64,000 nucleotides of DNA, from NCBI GenBank assembly GCA_024508675.1, contig JANINQ010000001.1:186001-250000 (forward strand), written 5' to 3'. Positions 29,663 through 38,237 of this stretch are shown here, in pieces; the first letter of the stretch is position 1; the number at the start of each line of letters is the position of its first letter. The notes beneath the pieces are model-generated. The model searched no databases and was not told the DNA's origin. It was given only the letters and a program-made list of their open reading frames with translations. Position numbers and translations under genes: made by a program. Source of the DNA: Afipia sp. Lineage in GTDB: Bacteria; Pseudomonadota; Alphaproteobacteria; Rhizobiales; Xanthobacteraceae.

Positions 29663-30469
29663 ATGCCGAACAAAAAAACTGCAAAGACGACCGCGAAGGC
29701 TGCTGCAAAGCCAGCGGCGAAGCCTGCGAAGACGGCGGCCAAGCCTGTTGCGAAGGCCGCTGCGCCCAAGGCTCCGGCCGCCAAGGCTCCGGTGAAGACC
29801 GTTGCCGGCAAGCCCGCCGCGAAGCCGGCTGCTGCCGCGCCGCGCGTGGAAGAGCCGAAGAAGCCGCTCACCCAGCGTCAGGGCTTCAAGACCAATGAAT
29901 TCGTGGTGTATCCGGCTCATGGCGTCGGCCAGATTCTTGCGATCGAAGAGCAGGAAATCGCCGGAGCGCGGCTTGAGCTTTTCGTCATTAACTTCATCAA
30001 GGACAAGATGACGCTGCGTGTCCCGACGGCGAAGGTCGCCAATGTCGGCATGCGCAAGCTGTCGGACCCGGCGCTGGTCAAGCGCGCACTCGAAACCCTC
30101 AAGGGCCGCGCGCGTATCAAGCGCACCATGTGGTCGCGCCGTGCGCAGGAATACGAAGCGAAGATCAATTCGGGCGACATCGTCGCGATTGCCGAAGTGG
30201 TGCGCGACCTGTTCCGTTCGGAATCGCAGCCTGAACAGTCCTACAGCGAGCGGCAGCTTTACGAAGCCGCGCTCGATCGCCTGTCGCGCGAGATCGCTGT
30301 CGTCCAGCACGTCACCGAGACCGAAGCGGTCAAGGAGATCGAGGCGAATCTGGCCAAGAGCCCGCGCCGCGGCGCCAAGGCGGAAGCCGAAGCAGGGGCA
30401 GACGCTGTTGCTGACGACGAGTCGGATGATGACGGTGACGATTCGGTGTCGGCTGACGAAGCCGCCTGA
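29663..30469 (+). CDS. carD: CarD family transcriptional regulator
   Basis: A protein of about 268 residues. A Lys/Ala/Pro-rich tail (residues 1-70, repeated KPAAKPAK-like units) precedes the CarD RNA polymerase-interacting domain (FKTNEFVVYPAHGVGQILAIEE ... FVINFIKDKMTLRVP) and a helical DNA-contacting domain (ALETLKGRARIKR, MWSRRAQEYEAKINSGD). CarD stabilises open complexes, chiefly at rRNA promoters. The ATG at 29663 has AGAAG upstream. The frame stays open and lysine-rich upstream, with a GTG at 29510, so a longer N-terminus is possible. A terminator follows at 30491. Confidence 0.92.
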   Translation: MPNKKTAKTTAKAAAKPAAKPAKTAAKPVAKAAAPKAPAAKAPVKTVAGKPAAKPAAAAPRVEEPKKPLTQRQGFKTNEFVVYPAHGVGQILAIEEQEIAGARLELFVINFIKDKMTLRVPTAKVANVGMRKLSDPALVKRALETLKGRARIKRTMWSRRAQEYEAKINSGDIVAIAEVVRDLFRSESQPEQSYSERQLYEAALDRLSREIAVVQHVTETEAVKEIEANLAKSPRRGAKAEAEAGADAVADDESDDDGDDSVSADEAA

Positions 30470-30490
30470 TCGACACGCTCTCAGAATTCG

Positions 30491-30520
30491 AAAAGCCCGG
30501 CCGATGTGCCGGGCTTTTTT
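30491..30520. terminator. Rho-independent terminator after carD
   Basis: AAAAGCCCGGC, a short loop, GCCGGGCTTTTTT. It lies between carD (+) and the convergent M48 protease gene (-), with A- and T-runs on the two sides, so it probably works on both strands. Confidence 0.92.
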
Positions 30521-30593
30521 GTTGTCTTCTCGTGAAATAGTTGCTGTCGATTTCTCGCAGCGAATGCGGCGCTGCTACAAGAAGCCGATTGTT

Positions 30594-32081
30594 TCAGTCC
30601 ACGACGATCTTCACGCGCTCGCGCGGCTTGATGGATGCACGCGCGTCGAGGCCGTTGAGAACCCGGAACCGGTCAACCGGACGATCGACGCCCTGCATCC
30701 GCTGCGCCAGCGATTCAACGGTATCGCCGGGCTGCGCGGTGACGACCTTGATCCGCAGCGGACGGGCTGCCTGAATTTCCGCGAGGGTCAGGCGGCGGAA
30801 CGAATTCACCGTGTCGCGGAAACTGCGGTCGCTCTCTGCCGTCTTTTTCTTCGCCGCGAAAATGAAGCGATAGACGTCGCTGCCGAAGCGCAGCGCATAG
30901 ATCCTGAACTGCCACTGATCCCCGCCGGCGGTTGCGGTGGCGGACGGAAATCCGTTGATGCTGATGTCTTCCGTCGACGCCTTGTCGACATTCTCCATCC
31001 AGCCGGAATTGAGATAGTCGCCAAGAGTCTGCTCGGCGGGCACGCGCACCACATCGAAGCGCATGGCCTGGGTGCCGCCCTCGCGCACGCCGACCACCGC
31101 CTGCGCGGTGTTCTCTAGCACGAAGCTGTCGGGGACCTGGAAGGTGAAACCGAGCTTGGGGTGCAGGAAACGTCGCCCGCGCACAAAGCCCTCGCTCGGA
31201 TCTTCGCCGTAAACAAGGCCGTCGATCGCGGAGAGGTAGGCATCGCGGTCGCGCTCTCCGCCTTCCGGGGACGAGAACTGGCGCGCGCTGGCCTGCGCAT
31301 TCTGCACCCGCTCCGGTGTCGCCGGATGCGACGACAGGAAGTCCAGCGAGCGTGGATCGGCAGGCGCACGGCCGGCCTTCAGCGCGGCGTTGCGCTCCAT
31401 CGCGGTGAGAAACCGCGATGCACCGAACGGGTCGAACTTGGCGCGCGCCGCGATGCCGACGCCGATGCCATCGGCTTCGAACTCCTGCGAGCGCGAGAAG
31501 CTCGCCATGGTCAGCTTGGTTTTCGCCAGCGCCAGCGCATTCATATCGGTGTCGTTGCCCATCTCGGCGACAACGCGGGTCACGACGGCAGCCTGCTTGG
31601 CCTGGTCCTCGCGGATGGCCGCATGCTTGGCGAGAACGTGCGCCATTTCATGCGCCAGCACCGAGGACAATTCCGATGTGTCGCTGGCGAGCGCGATCAA
31701 GCCGCGCGTGACATAAAGCTGCCCGGTGGGAAGTGCGAAAGCATTGACCGCACCGGAATTGAGGATCGTCACCTTGTAGGCGAGGTCAGGCCGCTCGGAC
31801 GCCGCCACGAGACGGTCGACAGTCTTGGTGATCAGTGCTTCCAGCCGCGGATCATCATAGGAACCGCCATACGATGACAGGATGCGGCTGTGCTCGCGCT
31901 CGGTGGCGGGGGTCTGCGCCGCAGGCTTGTTCGGCTTGACCGGGACGAAGCCGGGATTGGACGCGGTCTGGAACCGGCCGAGATCGCCGCAGGCGCCGAG
32001 AGAGAGAGACGCGCAAAGAACCGCCGCCGCGGCCACGCGGCGGTATCGCTTCGGGTCTTGCTGGCTCGCTGATGCTGCCAC
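30594..32081 (-). CDS. M48 family metalloprotease lipoprotein with C-terminal LysM-like domain
   Basis: A 495-residue envelope protease. The signal peptide ends in a lipobox with C31 (SLSLGAC). The M48 catalytic motif is H144-E-M-A-H148, with third zinc ligand E202 in SQEFEADGIG, as in BepA/YfgC and LoiP that clear misassembled outer-membrane proteins. The C-terminal ~50 residues (LRIKVVTAQPGDTVESLAQRM ... FRVLNGLD) resemble a LysM peptidoglycan-binding module. GTG at 32081 is the start, four bases after the SNase-like gene's stop, so they form one unit. Confidence 0.93.
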   Translation of the reverse strand: MAASASQQDPKRYRRVAAAAVLCASLSLGACGDLGRFQTASNPGFVPVKPNKPAAQTPATEREHSRILSSYGGSYDDPRLEALITKTVDRLVAASERPDLAYKVTILNSGAVNAFALPTGQLYVTRGLIALASDTSELSSVLAHEMAHVLAKHAAIREDQAKQAAVVTRVVAEMGNDTDMNALALAKTKLTMASFSRSQEFEADGIGVGIAARAKFDPFGASRFLTAMERNAALKAGRAPADPRSLDFLSSHPATPERVQNAQASARQFSSPEGGERDRDAYLSAIDGLVYGEDPSEGFVRGRRFLHPKLGFTFQVPDSFVLENTAQAVVGVREGGTQAMRFDVVRVPAEQTLGDYLNSGWMENVDKASTEDISINGFPSATATAGGDQWQFRIYALRFGSDVYRFIFAAKKKTAESDRSFRDTVNSFRRLTLAEIQAARPLRIKVVTAQPGDTVESLAQRMQGVDRPVDRFRVLNGLDARASIKPRERVKIVVD

Positions 32082-32085
32082 GCCT

Positions 32086-32922
32086 CTATTTGCCCTCGTC
32101 CTCAGGCACTGTTGCCGTTGCCGTCAGGCCGTCCCCCGGCCTGGCCGTGCCAATCACTTCGATCTGCCCGGCATGCGTGACCTCGATCCTTGGTCCGCGT
32201 CCTGGCCCGCCGCGCGCCTCGATCCAGCCGCGGACCAGAACTCTCTTGTCTTTCAAAGGCTTGAGGTCAACTCCAGCGGCCTCCACCGAGGTCATCATGC
32301 GCCTTGAAATAGTCACGGCAAAGTCCCGTGTCCATCGGCGCCCGAAATTGACATAAAATGTCGCGCCAGCAAGCCGTGCCGACGAAACAGTCCCCTCAAT
32401 GACGGTAAAACGTCCTCGTCTGGCCAAAATATCGTCGGTGCTTTTCGCGTTTTTTAAGGCAGCCGAACCGGCCCAGATGCCGCGTCTTGCCGCACGGGCC
32501 GTAGCCTCGGCCGCCAGCAGCGCGCGGGAACACGCCTGGTCGCGGACAGTGGGGGAGGCCATGGCGTCACCCCGCGCGAGCAGTTCGAACTGCACGGGCC
32601 TGTCCGAGCCATCCGGAATGACGAAAGCGGGCTGGCGTCCATAGCGGTCCGGGCCATCGTCGGCTGCGTGCAGCGTGACGGTGCGGCCTTCAATCAGTGC
32701 GGCAAGCGCCGACTTGCTGCGCCCGGCAATGTCTTCCGCGATCTCGATTCCCGCGAGGCGCACTTCACGTCCGTCGCCGAGGCGGAAGGTTCTGGCATCG
32801 GCGATGGCGCTGACCCGGCCCTCGCCCTGATGTGTGAACCCGCATGCGGCGTGCAGCGTCTCGCTGCCGCCTGCAACCAGCAGAAACGCGTAGCAGATTG
32901 TCTTTGAGATGCGGCGGTTCAT
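32086..32922 (-). CDS. Exported SNase-like (thermonuclease fold) protein
   Basis: A 278-residue protein with a signal peptide (hydrophobic core CYAFLLVAGG, cleavage near LHAACG). An OB-fold staphylococcal-nuclease-like domain follows (RVSAIADARTFRLGDGREVRLAGIE ... GRTVTLH ... DRYGRQPAFV). Some residues expected of the active nuclease are not obvious, so it may be non-catalytic. The second half (FTVIEGTVSSARLAGATFYVNFG) resembles a second OB-like domain. The ATG at 32922 was chosen over two in-frame GTG codons just upstream. It is co-transcribed with the M48 protease. Confidence 0.82.
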   Translation of the reverse strand: MNRRISKTICYAFLLVAGGSETLHAACGFTHQGEGRVSAIADARTFRLGDGREVRLAGIEIAEDIAGRSKSALAALIEGRTVTLHAADDGPDRYGRQPAFVIPDGSDRPVQFELLARGDAMASPTVRDQACSRALLAAEATARAARRGIWAGSAALKNAKSTDDILARRGRFTVIEGTVSSARLAGATFYVNFGRRWTRDFAVTISRRMMTSVEAAGVDLKPLKDKRVLVRGWIEARGGPGRGPRIEVTHAGQIEVIGTARPGDGLTATATVPEDEGK

Positions 32923-32998
32923 CACCACGCTGTCAGTTCATGCGACGCTGAAACGGAGAGGGTTCGCAATCAGTTTCGACATGCGGAATGTCGTGCGG

Positions 32999-33017
32999 CT
33001 TGACAGCGCGAGTCAAG
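32999..33017 (+). promoter_or_regulatory. Inverted repeat CTTGAC-N7-GTCAAG upstream of the catabolic cluster
   Basis: CTTGAC (32999-33004) and GTCAAG (33012-33017) form a perfect 6-base inverted repeat with a 7-base spacer, 117 bases before the start of the ABC binding-protein gene. This is a plausible dimeric-regulator operator. A second palindrome, GATGCCGC (33092-33099) / GCGGCATC (33109-33116), forms a leader hairpin just before the GGGAG ribosome-binding site. No regulator gene is adjacent. Confidence 0.4.
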
Positions 33018-33133
33018 TGCGTGACGGCGAGATGCGCATCGCCGGTTGCTTGCTGCCGCTGCAACCTTGCGCCATGATGAAACCAATGAAAGATGCCGCC
33101 GCCGAAGTGCGGCATCGATAATGGGAGACCACA

Positions 33134-34339
33134 TTGAAGAAAATTCTCGCGACCCTTCTGTCATCTGCTTTTGTCCTGGGATCTGGCGCTGTCATGGCGC
33201 AGGGCAAGCCGCCGCTCAAGCTCGGCGCGATCCTCGATATGTCGGGGCTTTATGCGGATATCACCGGCACCGGCAGCGAAACCGCAGCGAAGATGGCGGC
33301 GGAGGATTTCGGTGGCGAGGTGCTCGGCCGCAAGATCGAGATCATCGCTGCGGATCATCTGAACAAGGCGGATCTGTCGTCCAGCATCGCGCGCGACATG
33401 TTCGACAATCAGGGCGTTGAAGCGATTGTCGACGTCGCTGCATCGGCCACTGCGCTTGCCGCCAACGAGATCGCCAAGGCGCGCAACAAGATCATCATGT
33501 TCAATGGCCCGGGTTCGATCCGCCTGACGAACGAGGCATGTGGTCCTTATACGGTCCATTATGTGTTCGACACGTTCGGGCAAGCGAACTCGACGGGTCT
33601 CGCCGCCGTGAAGGCCGGGCTTGATACATGGTTCTTCCTGCAGGCCGACTACGCGTTCGGACAGGACCTGGAAAAGGATACGTCCGCCGTCGTGACCAAG
33701 ATGGGCGGCAAGGTGCTCGGCACCGTCAAGCATCCGCTCAACACATCAGACTTTTCATCTTTCCTGCTGCAGGCGCAAAGCTCGAAGGCAAAGGTGATCG
33801 GCCTCGCCAACGCGGGCGGCGACACCATCAATGCCATCAAGCAGGGCGCGGAATTCGGCCTGATGAAGGGCGGGCAGAAGATGTCGCCGCTGCTGGCCTT
33901 CATCACCGACATCGACAGCATCGGACTTGAAACCGCGCAAGGCCTTGTGTTGGCCGAAGCCTGGTATTGGGACCTGAACGACGACACCCGCGCCTTCACA
34001 AAGCGCTTCCAGGAGCGCGTCAAGCGCGTGCCGACTTCCGCGCAGGCCGGGGTCTATTCCTCGGTGCTTCACTATCTGAAAGCGGTGAAGGAAGCCGGCA
34101 CCACCGACTCGGCCGCAGTGATGAAGATCATGAAGTCGAGCCCGATCAACGACATGTTCGCCAAGGGCGGCAAGATCCGTGAAGATGGCCGCATGATCCA
34201 CGACATGTATCTGTTCGAGGTGAAGAAGCCTTCGGAATCGAAAGCGCGCTGGGACGACTACAAGCTGCTCGCCACCATTCCTGGCGATCAGGCGTTCCAG
34301 TCGCTCGACGCGTCGCGCTGCCCCTTCATCAAGAAGTAG
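33134..34339 (+). CDS. Branched-chain amino acid-type ABC transporter substrate-binding protein (LivJ-like)
   Basis: A 401-residue periplasmic binding protein. The signal peptide is MKKILATLLSSAFVLG..., cleaved near VMAQG. The mature part has the Peripla_BP_6 pattern PPLKLGAILDMSGLYADITG and ADHLNKADLSSSIARDMFD. Such proteins in these bacteria commonly bind aromatic or short-chain acids rather than amino acids. It starts with TTG at 33134, supported by GGGAG at 33122-33126. No permease or ATPase genes accompany it, so it must use components encoded elsewhere. It heads the catabolic run to 39,044. Confidence 0.92.
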   Translation: MKKILATLLSSAFVLGSGAVMAQGKPPLKLGAILDMSGLYADITGTGSETAAKMAAEDFGGEVLGRKIEIIAADHLNKADLSSSIARDMFDNQGVEAIVDVAASATALAANEIAKARNKIIMFNGPGSIRLTNEACGPYTVHYVFDTFGQANSTGLAAVKAGLDTWFFLQADYAFGQDLEKDTSAVVTKMGGKVLGTVKHPLNTSDFSSFLLQAQSSKAKVIGLANAGGDTINAIKQGAEFGLMKGGQKMSPLLAFITDIDSIGLETAQGLVLAEAWYWDLNDDTRAFTKRFQERVKRVPTSAQAGVYSSVLHYLKAVKEAGTTDSAAVMKIMKSSPINDMFAKGGKIREDGRMIHDMYLFEVKKPSESKARWDDYKLLATIPGDQAFQSLDASRCPFIKK

Positions 34340-34346
34340 CATGATT

Positions 34347-34374
34347 GCAAGCGCCGGCACCCGCCGGCGCTTGC
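34347..34374 (+). promoter_or_regulatory. Intercistronic hairpin after the binding-protein gene
   Basis: GCAAGCGCCGG (34347-34357) and CCGGCGCTTGC (34364-34374) form an 11-base-pair perfect stem with a 6-base loop, beginning 8 bases after the stop codon. There is no U-tract, so it is more likely a 3'-end stabiliser or partial attenuator than a full terminator. That would let the binding protein be made in excess over the enzymes downstream. Confidence 0.6.
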
Positions 34375-34399
34375 CCTCTGTTCAGCACAGGAAAATCCC

Positions 34400-35188
34400 A
34401 TGAGCGGCACCGTCCTGCAAAGCCTCGATCGTGGTCTTCTGACCCTCACCATGAACCGGCCCGAGCGCCGCAATGCGATCAATGCGGAAATGTCCGCGGA
34501 CCTGATCGAAGCGGTACGGCGGGCAGCGGAGGATACCGCGGTGCGGGCCGTGCTGCTGCGCGGTGCCAATGGCACCTTCTGTGTCGGCGGCGACGTAAAG
34601 TCGATGGCCGAGAACAAGTCCGAACTGACCTATGAGACGAAGCGCGCCAGCCTGCGCAAGGGCATGGAAATCTCGCGGCTGCTGCATGAGCTGCCCAAGC
34701 CCGTCGTGGCGCAGATCGACGGGGCGGCTGCGGGCGCGGGTCTGTCGATTGCGCTGTCCTGCGATCTGCGTGTGGCGGGCGCATCCGCCAAGATCACGAC
34801 CGCGTTTGCCAAGGTCGGATATTCGGGCGACTACGGCGGCACCTACTTCCTGACGCAAATGCTTGGCAGCGCCAAGGCGCGTGAGCTTTACCTGTTGTCG
34901 CCTGTGCTCACGGCACAGGAAGCTCTCGCACTCGGAATGGTCACCAGGGTTGTTCCGGACGATCAGGTGGCCGATGCCGCGGCCGAACTTGCGATGTCGC
35001 TGGCGCAAGGGCCGAGCGTGACGCTCGGCTATATCAAGCGCAACATCAACAACGCGGAAACCCTATCGCTTGAAGCTTGCTTCGATGCTGAATCCGCGCA
35101 TCACACCCGCTGCGGCGAAACGGAGGATCATCGTGAAGCCGCGAAGGCGTTCATGGAAAAGCGCAAGGCGGTGTTCAAGGGGCACTAA
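34400..35188 (+). CDS. Enoyl-CoA hydratase/isomerase (crotonase) family protein
   Basis: A 262-residue crotonase-fold enzyme acting on acyl-CoA thioesters. The oxyanion-hole blocks are TFCVGGDVKSMAE and QIDGAAAGAGLSIALSCDLRVA. In the catalytic region the usual LPEGG-like acid pair is replaced by GYSGDYGGTYFL, with Asp where hydratases carry Glu, a pattern shared with isomerase-type members. Substrate unknown. It lies between the binding-protein gene and the VOC gene and is probably co-transcribed with both. Confidence 0.9.
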   Translation: MSGTVLQSLDRGLLTLTMNRPERRNAINAEMSADLIEAVRRAAEDTAVRAVLLRGANGTFCVGGDVKSMAENKSELTYETKRASLRKGMEISRLLHELPKPVVAQIDGAAAGAGLSIALSCDLRVAGASAKITTAFAKVGYSGDYGGTYFLTQMLGSAKARELYLLSPVLTAQEALALGMVTRVVPDDQVADAAAELAMSLAQGPSVTLGYIKRNINNAETLSLEACFDAESAHHTRCGETEDHREAAKAFMEKRKAVFKGH

Positions 35189-35250
35189 GGCGTCATCGCG
35201 GGTAGCGAAGAACTCTCCGTCAAAAACAAGAGCAACACAGGAGCGCCTTC

Positions 35251-36000
35251 ATGACCGATACGACGAGGATGCGGCAAGTCTGTCTGGTAGCGCCGCATCT
35301 CGAGCCGGTGGTGGACGACATCGCCGCGATCATGGGCCTGAGTGTCTGTTACCGCGATCCCAATGTCGCGCATTACGGCCTCGAAAACGCGCTGCTTCCG
35401 GTCGACGATATTCTGCTTGAAGTGGTGGCGCCGTTTCGTGATGGCACCGCTGCCGGGCGGTTCATCGACAAGACCGGCGGGCGCGGTGGTTACATGGCGA
35501 TCCTGTCCTGCGCCGATCCGCGCGAACGGCAGAAGAATGCCGAAGCGATGGGCGTGCGAACCTCCCATGTCATCGACCGCGCGCCCTATCTCGGTGTCCA
35601 GCTTCATCCGCGCGATTGCCGCGCGGCCTTCATCGAGTTCAATCACACAGCAAACAGCGACAACATTCGCGGTCCCTATCCACCGGCGGGGCCGGACTGG
35701 CACAGGGAGATCCGCGGTGATGTGACCGTCGCGCTGACGGATGTTATTCTGACCAGCCCCGATCCTCAGGAACTTGCGACGCACTGGAGCCGCATCATCG
35801 GCATTCCCGCGGACGGGACGAAGATCAATCTGATCAATTGCACAATATGGGTCGTCAAAGGGGAGAGCGAGATCATGAGCGGGCTCACCTTTCGCGTGCG
35901 CGATCTGGCTGCCGTGCTCGGCGCGGCGCAGGCGCGGGGACATGCGGTGACAGGAGACACGTTCGCTCTGGGCGGTGTCGACTTCCGCATCACGGCCTGA
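35251..36000 (+). CDS. VOC (glyoxalase-like) superfamily protein
   Basis: A 249-residue protein with two vicinal-oxygen-chelate-like halves: residues ~5-130 (RQVCLVAPHLEPVVDDIAAIMGL ... HYGLENALLPVDDILLEVVAP) and ~150-249 (VALTDVILTSPDPQELATHWSRIIGI). The second half lacks an obvious full set of metal ligands. Specific activity cannot be assigned. It ends six bases before the acyl-CoA ligase gene and belongs to the same transcript, which suggests a step in acyl-CoA or aromatic catabolism. Confidence 0.82.
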   Translation: MTDTTRMRQVCLVAPHLEPVVDDIAAIMGLSVCYRDPNVAHYGLENALLPVDDILLEVVAPFRDGTAAGRFIDKTGGRGGYMAILSCADPRERQKNAEAMGVRTSHVIDRAPYLGVQLHPRDCRAAFIEFNHTANSDNIRGPYPPAGPDWHREIRGDVTVALTDVILTSPDPQELATHWSRIIGIPADGTKINLINCTIWVVKGESEIMSGLTFRVRDLAAVLGAAQARGHAVTGDTFALGGVDFRITA

Positions 36001-36006
36001 GCGCAC

Positions 36007-38121
36007 ATGTCTAAGCATCCGCTGAATACATTCTTTGCACCGGACAGCATTGCCATCATCGGCGCATCACGGGACGAGAAGAAGATTCCCGGCCTGCTGC
36101 TGACCTTTCTGCGCAGGAATGGATTCGCCGGAGAGATTTATCCGGTCAATCCATCCTATGAGAGTATCGGTGATCTGAAGTGCTATCCGTCGATTGCCGC
36201 AGTCGACAAGTCCATCGACCTCGCCATCGTCATCATTCCGGCGCGTGCGGTCCTGAGTGCGTTGCAGGAATGCGCCGCGGCCGGTGCGAAGAACGCTATT
36301 GTCATCTCATCTGGTTTTGCGGAGGAGGGTGGCGAGAGCGCCGACATGCAGGCGGAGATCGCAGAGCTTGCCCGACGAACCGGCATGCGCATCTCCGGGC
36401 CGAATGCGGAAGGCTTCTACAACGAACCGCAGCGGATCGCGGCGACATTCAGTCCGACCGTGGATGTCAGGCCGGATGCGCCGCGATTGCTTGCGAGTCC
36501 TCGCCGTGTCGGCATCGTCGCCCAGAGCGGCGGCATCGGTTTTGCGATCTACAACCGCGCGAAGGCGATGGGCGTTGCGGTCAGCAAGGTCATCAGCACC
36601 GGTAACGAATCCGATCTCGCCGCCGGGGAATTCCTCGATTACATGGCACAGGACGCGGACACCGATGCGATCCTGATGTTCATCGAGGGCATTCGCGATC
36701 CTCACATGTTCGTAGCCGCTGCGCGGCGTGCGGCGGAAGCGGGCAAGCCGGTAATCGTGACCAAAGTGGGCCGTTCGGGCGCAGGCGAGCGTGCGGCTGC
36801 ATCGCACACCGCCAGCATGGCGGGATGGACGGCGGCCTATGATGCCGTGTTCGCCAAATACGGTTTCATCGTTTCGCATGATCTCGATGAGGCCGTGGCC
36901 ATCGCGGCGGCCTTCGCCACCGCGCCGGTGCCGCGCGGCGATCGTGTCGCTGTCGTTACTGTCTCGGGTGGTGCGGGAGCCTGGGTGGCGGATACGCTCG
37001 CCACGGAGGGCCTGCAGGTTCCGGAGCTTTCGCAATCGCTGCAGGCGCAGGTTCGTGCGCTGATTCCTTCTTATGGATCACCGCGCAATCCGGTCGATAT
37101 CACCGCGCAGGCGGTTCATAGCGGAGGCCTGCAAACCATCGTCGGGCTTCTCGAACAATCGGACGACATCGACGTCATTGTCGTTGTGGTGTCGCTCGCG
37201 AGCGAGACGCGCATTCCGGTGAAGCGGGAGGAAATCAAGCCGTTGATCGATGCGCAGCGAAAGCCAATCCTGTTCTTCACCTACACCTTGCCCTCGCAGT
37301 TCGCGCGCACCGAGCTGGCGGCTTCCGGCATCGTTGCATTTCCCGGCATTACGGCGTTGGGCCGTGCCGTCAGCCATCTTGTACGCCAGAGCCGGTTCAA
37401 GTTTCCGGGGCGCGGTGCGCCGGAATTGTCGGAGCCGGTTTCCTCGCTCAAGTCCGTGCCGGAAAAACTCTCGGAGCATGAAAGCAAGCTGCTGCTGCAG
37501 GAGACCGGCATTGCGGTGCCGCCAGGGTATTTGATACGCGACCGCTCGCAGCTTGCATCGGCGCTTTCCGGATTGATGTTCCCGGTGGCGATGAAAATCC
37601 AGTCGCGCGATATTCCACACAAGAGCGAAGCGGGGGGTGTGAAGGTCAACGTCCGCGACCTCGATGAAGCCGCCGCTGCCTTCGATGAGCTGATCGCCCG
37701 TGCGCGCACTTACAAGCCGGATGCAAAGATCGACGGCGTTCTGGCGGAGCCGATGGCGCGGCCCGGCGTCGAGATGATTGTCGGTACGGTCAATGACGAT
37801 ACATTCGGCCCCATCGTCATGGTGGGGCTGGGCGGCATTGCCACCGAATTGTTCAAGGATGTGGTCTATCGCCCCGCGCCGGTCGATGAGGCGGAAGCCA
37901 TGGCCATGATCGGCGAACTGAAATCGGCTGCGCTGCTGAATGGTTTCCGTGGTGCGCCAAAAGTTGACACGGCCGCGCTGGCGGCACTGATCGTGCGCAT
38001 TTCGCAATTGGCCGCGGGACTGAAGGACCGTGTCTCCGAGATCGAGATCAATCCTGTCCGGGTTCATGAGACGGGCGCGGGCATCACCATTGTCGATGCG
38101 CTGATCGCGGGGCGGGGATAA
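36007..38121 (+). CDS. NDP-forming acyl-CoA synthetase (acetate-CoA ligase family)
   Basis: A 704-residue fused alpha/beta acyl-CoA synthetase. Residues ~8-140 are the CoA-binding Rossmann domain (SIAIIGASRDEKKIPGLLL). Residues ~155-460 are the succinyl-CoA-ligase-like domains, including the GERAAASHTASMAG loop with the likely phospho-histidine. Residues ~480-704 are an ATP-grasp domain (LLLQETGIAVPPGYL ... FPVAMKIQSRDIPHKSEAGGV). It converts an organic acid, CoA and ATP to acyl-CoA. Placement after a crotonase and VOC gene suggests it activates the substrate imported by the upstream binding protein. Confidence 0.93.
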   Translation: MSKHPLNTFFAPDSIAIIGASRDEKKIPGLLLTFLRRNGFAGEIYPVNPSYESIGDLKCYPSIAAVDKSIDLAIVIIPARAVLSALQECAAAGAKNAIVISSGFAEEGGESADMQAEIAELARRTGMRISGPNAEGFYNEPQRIAATFSPTVDVRPDAPRLLASPRRVGIVAQSGGIGFAIYNRAKAMGVAVSKVISTGNESDLAAGEFLDYMAQDADTDAILMFIEGIRDPHMFVAAARRAAEAGKPVIVTKVGRSGAGERAAASHTASMAGWTAAYDAVFAKYGFIVSHDLDEAVAIAAAFATAPVPRGDRVAVVTVSGGAGAWVADTLATEGLQVPELSQSLQAQVRALIPSYGSPRNPVDITAQAVHSGGLQTIVGLLEQSDDIDVIVVVVSLASETRIPVKREEIKPLIDAQRKPILFFTYTLPSQFARTELAASGIVAFPGITALGRAVSHLVRQSRFKFPGRGAPELSEPVSSLKSVPEKLSEHESKLLLQETGIAVPPGYLIRDRSQLASALSGLMFPVAMKIQSRDIPHKSEAGGVKVNVRDLDEAAAAFDELIARARTYKPDAKIDGVLAEPMARPGVEMIVGTVNDDTFGPIVMVGLGGIATELFKDVVYRPAPVDEAEAMAMIGELKSAALLNGFRGAPKVDTAALAALIVRISQLAAGLKDRVSEIEINPVRVHETGAGITIVDALIAGRG

Positions 38122-38237
38122 TGAGCCTGTATCGCGTATCTGCCATTCCCGATGGATACGGCCTTTGAAATCGCTGTCACGGCCAGAAAACGACCGTTAG
38201 ATTGCGCGCAACACCAGCTTCACAAGAAGGATACGAA

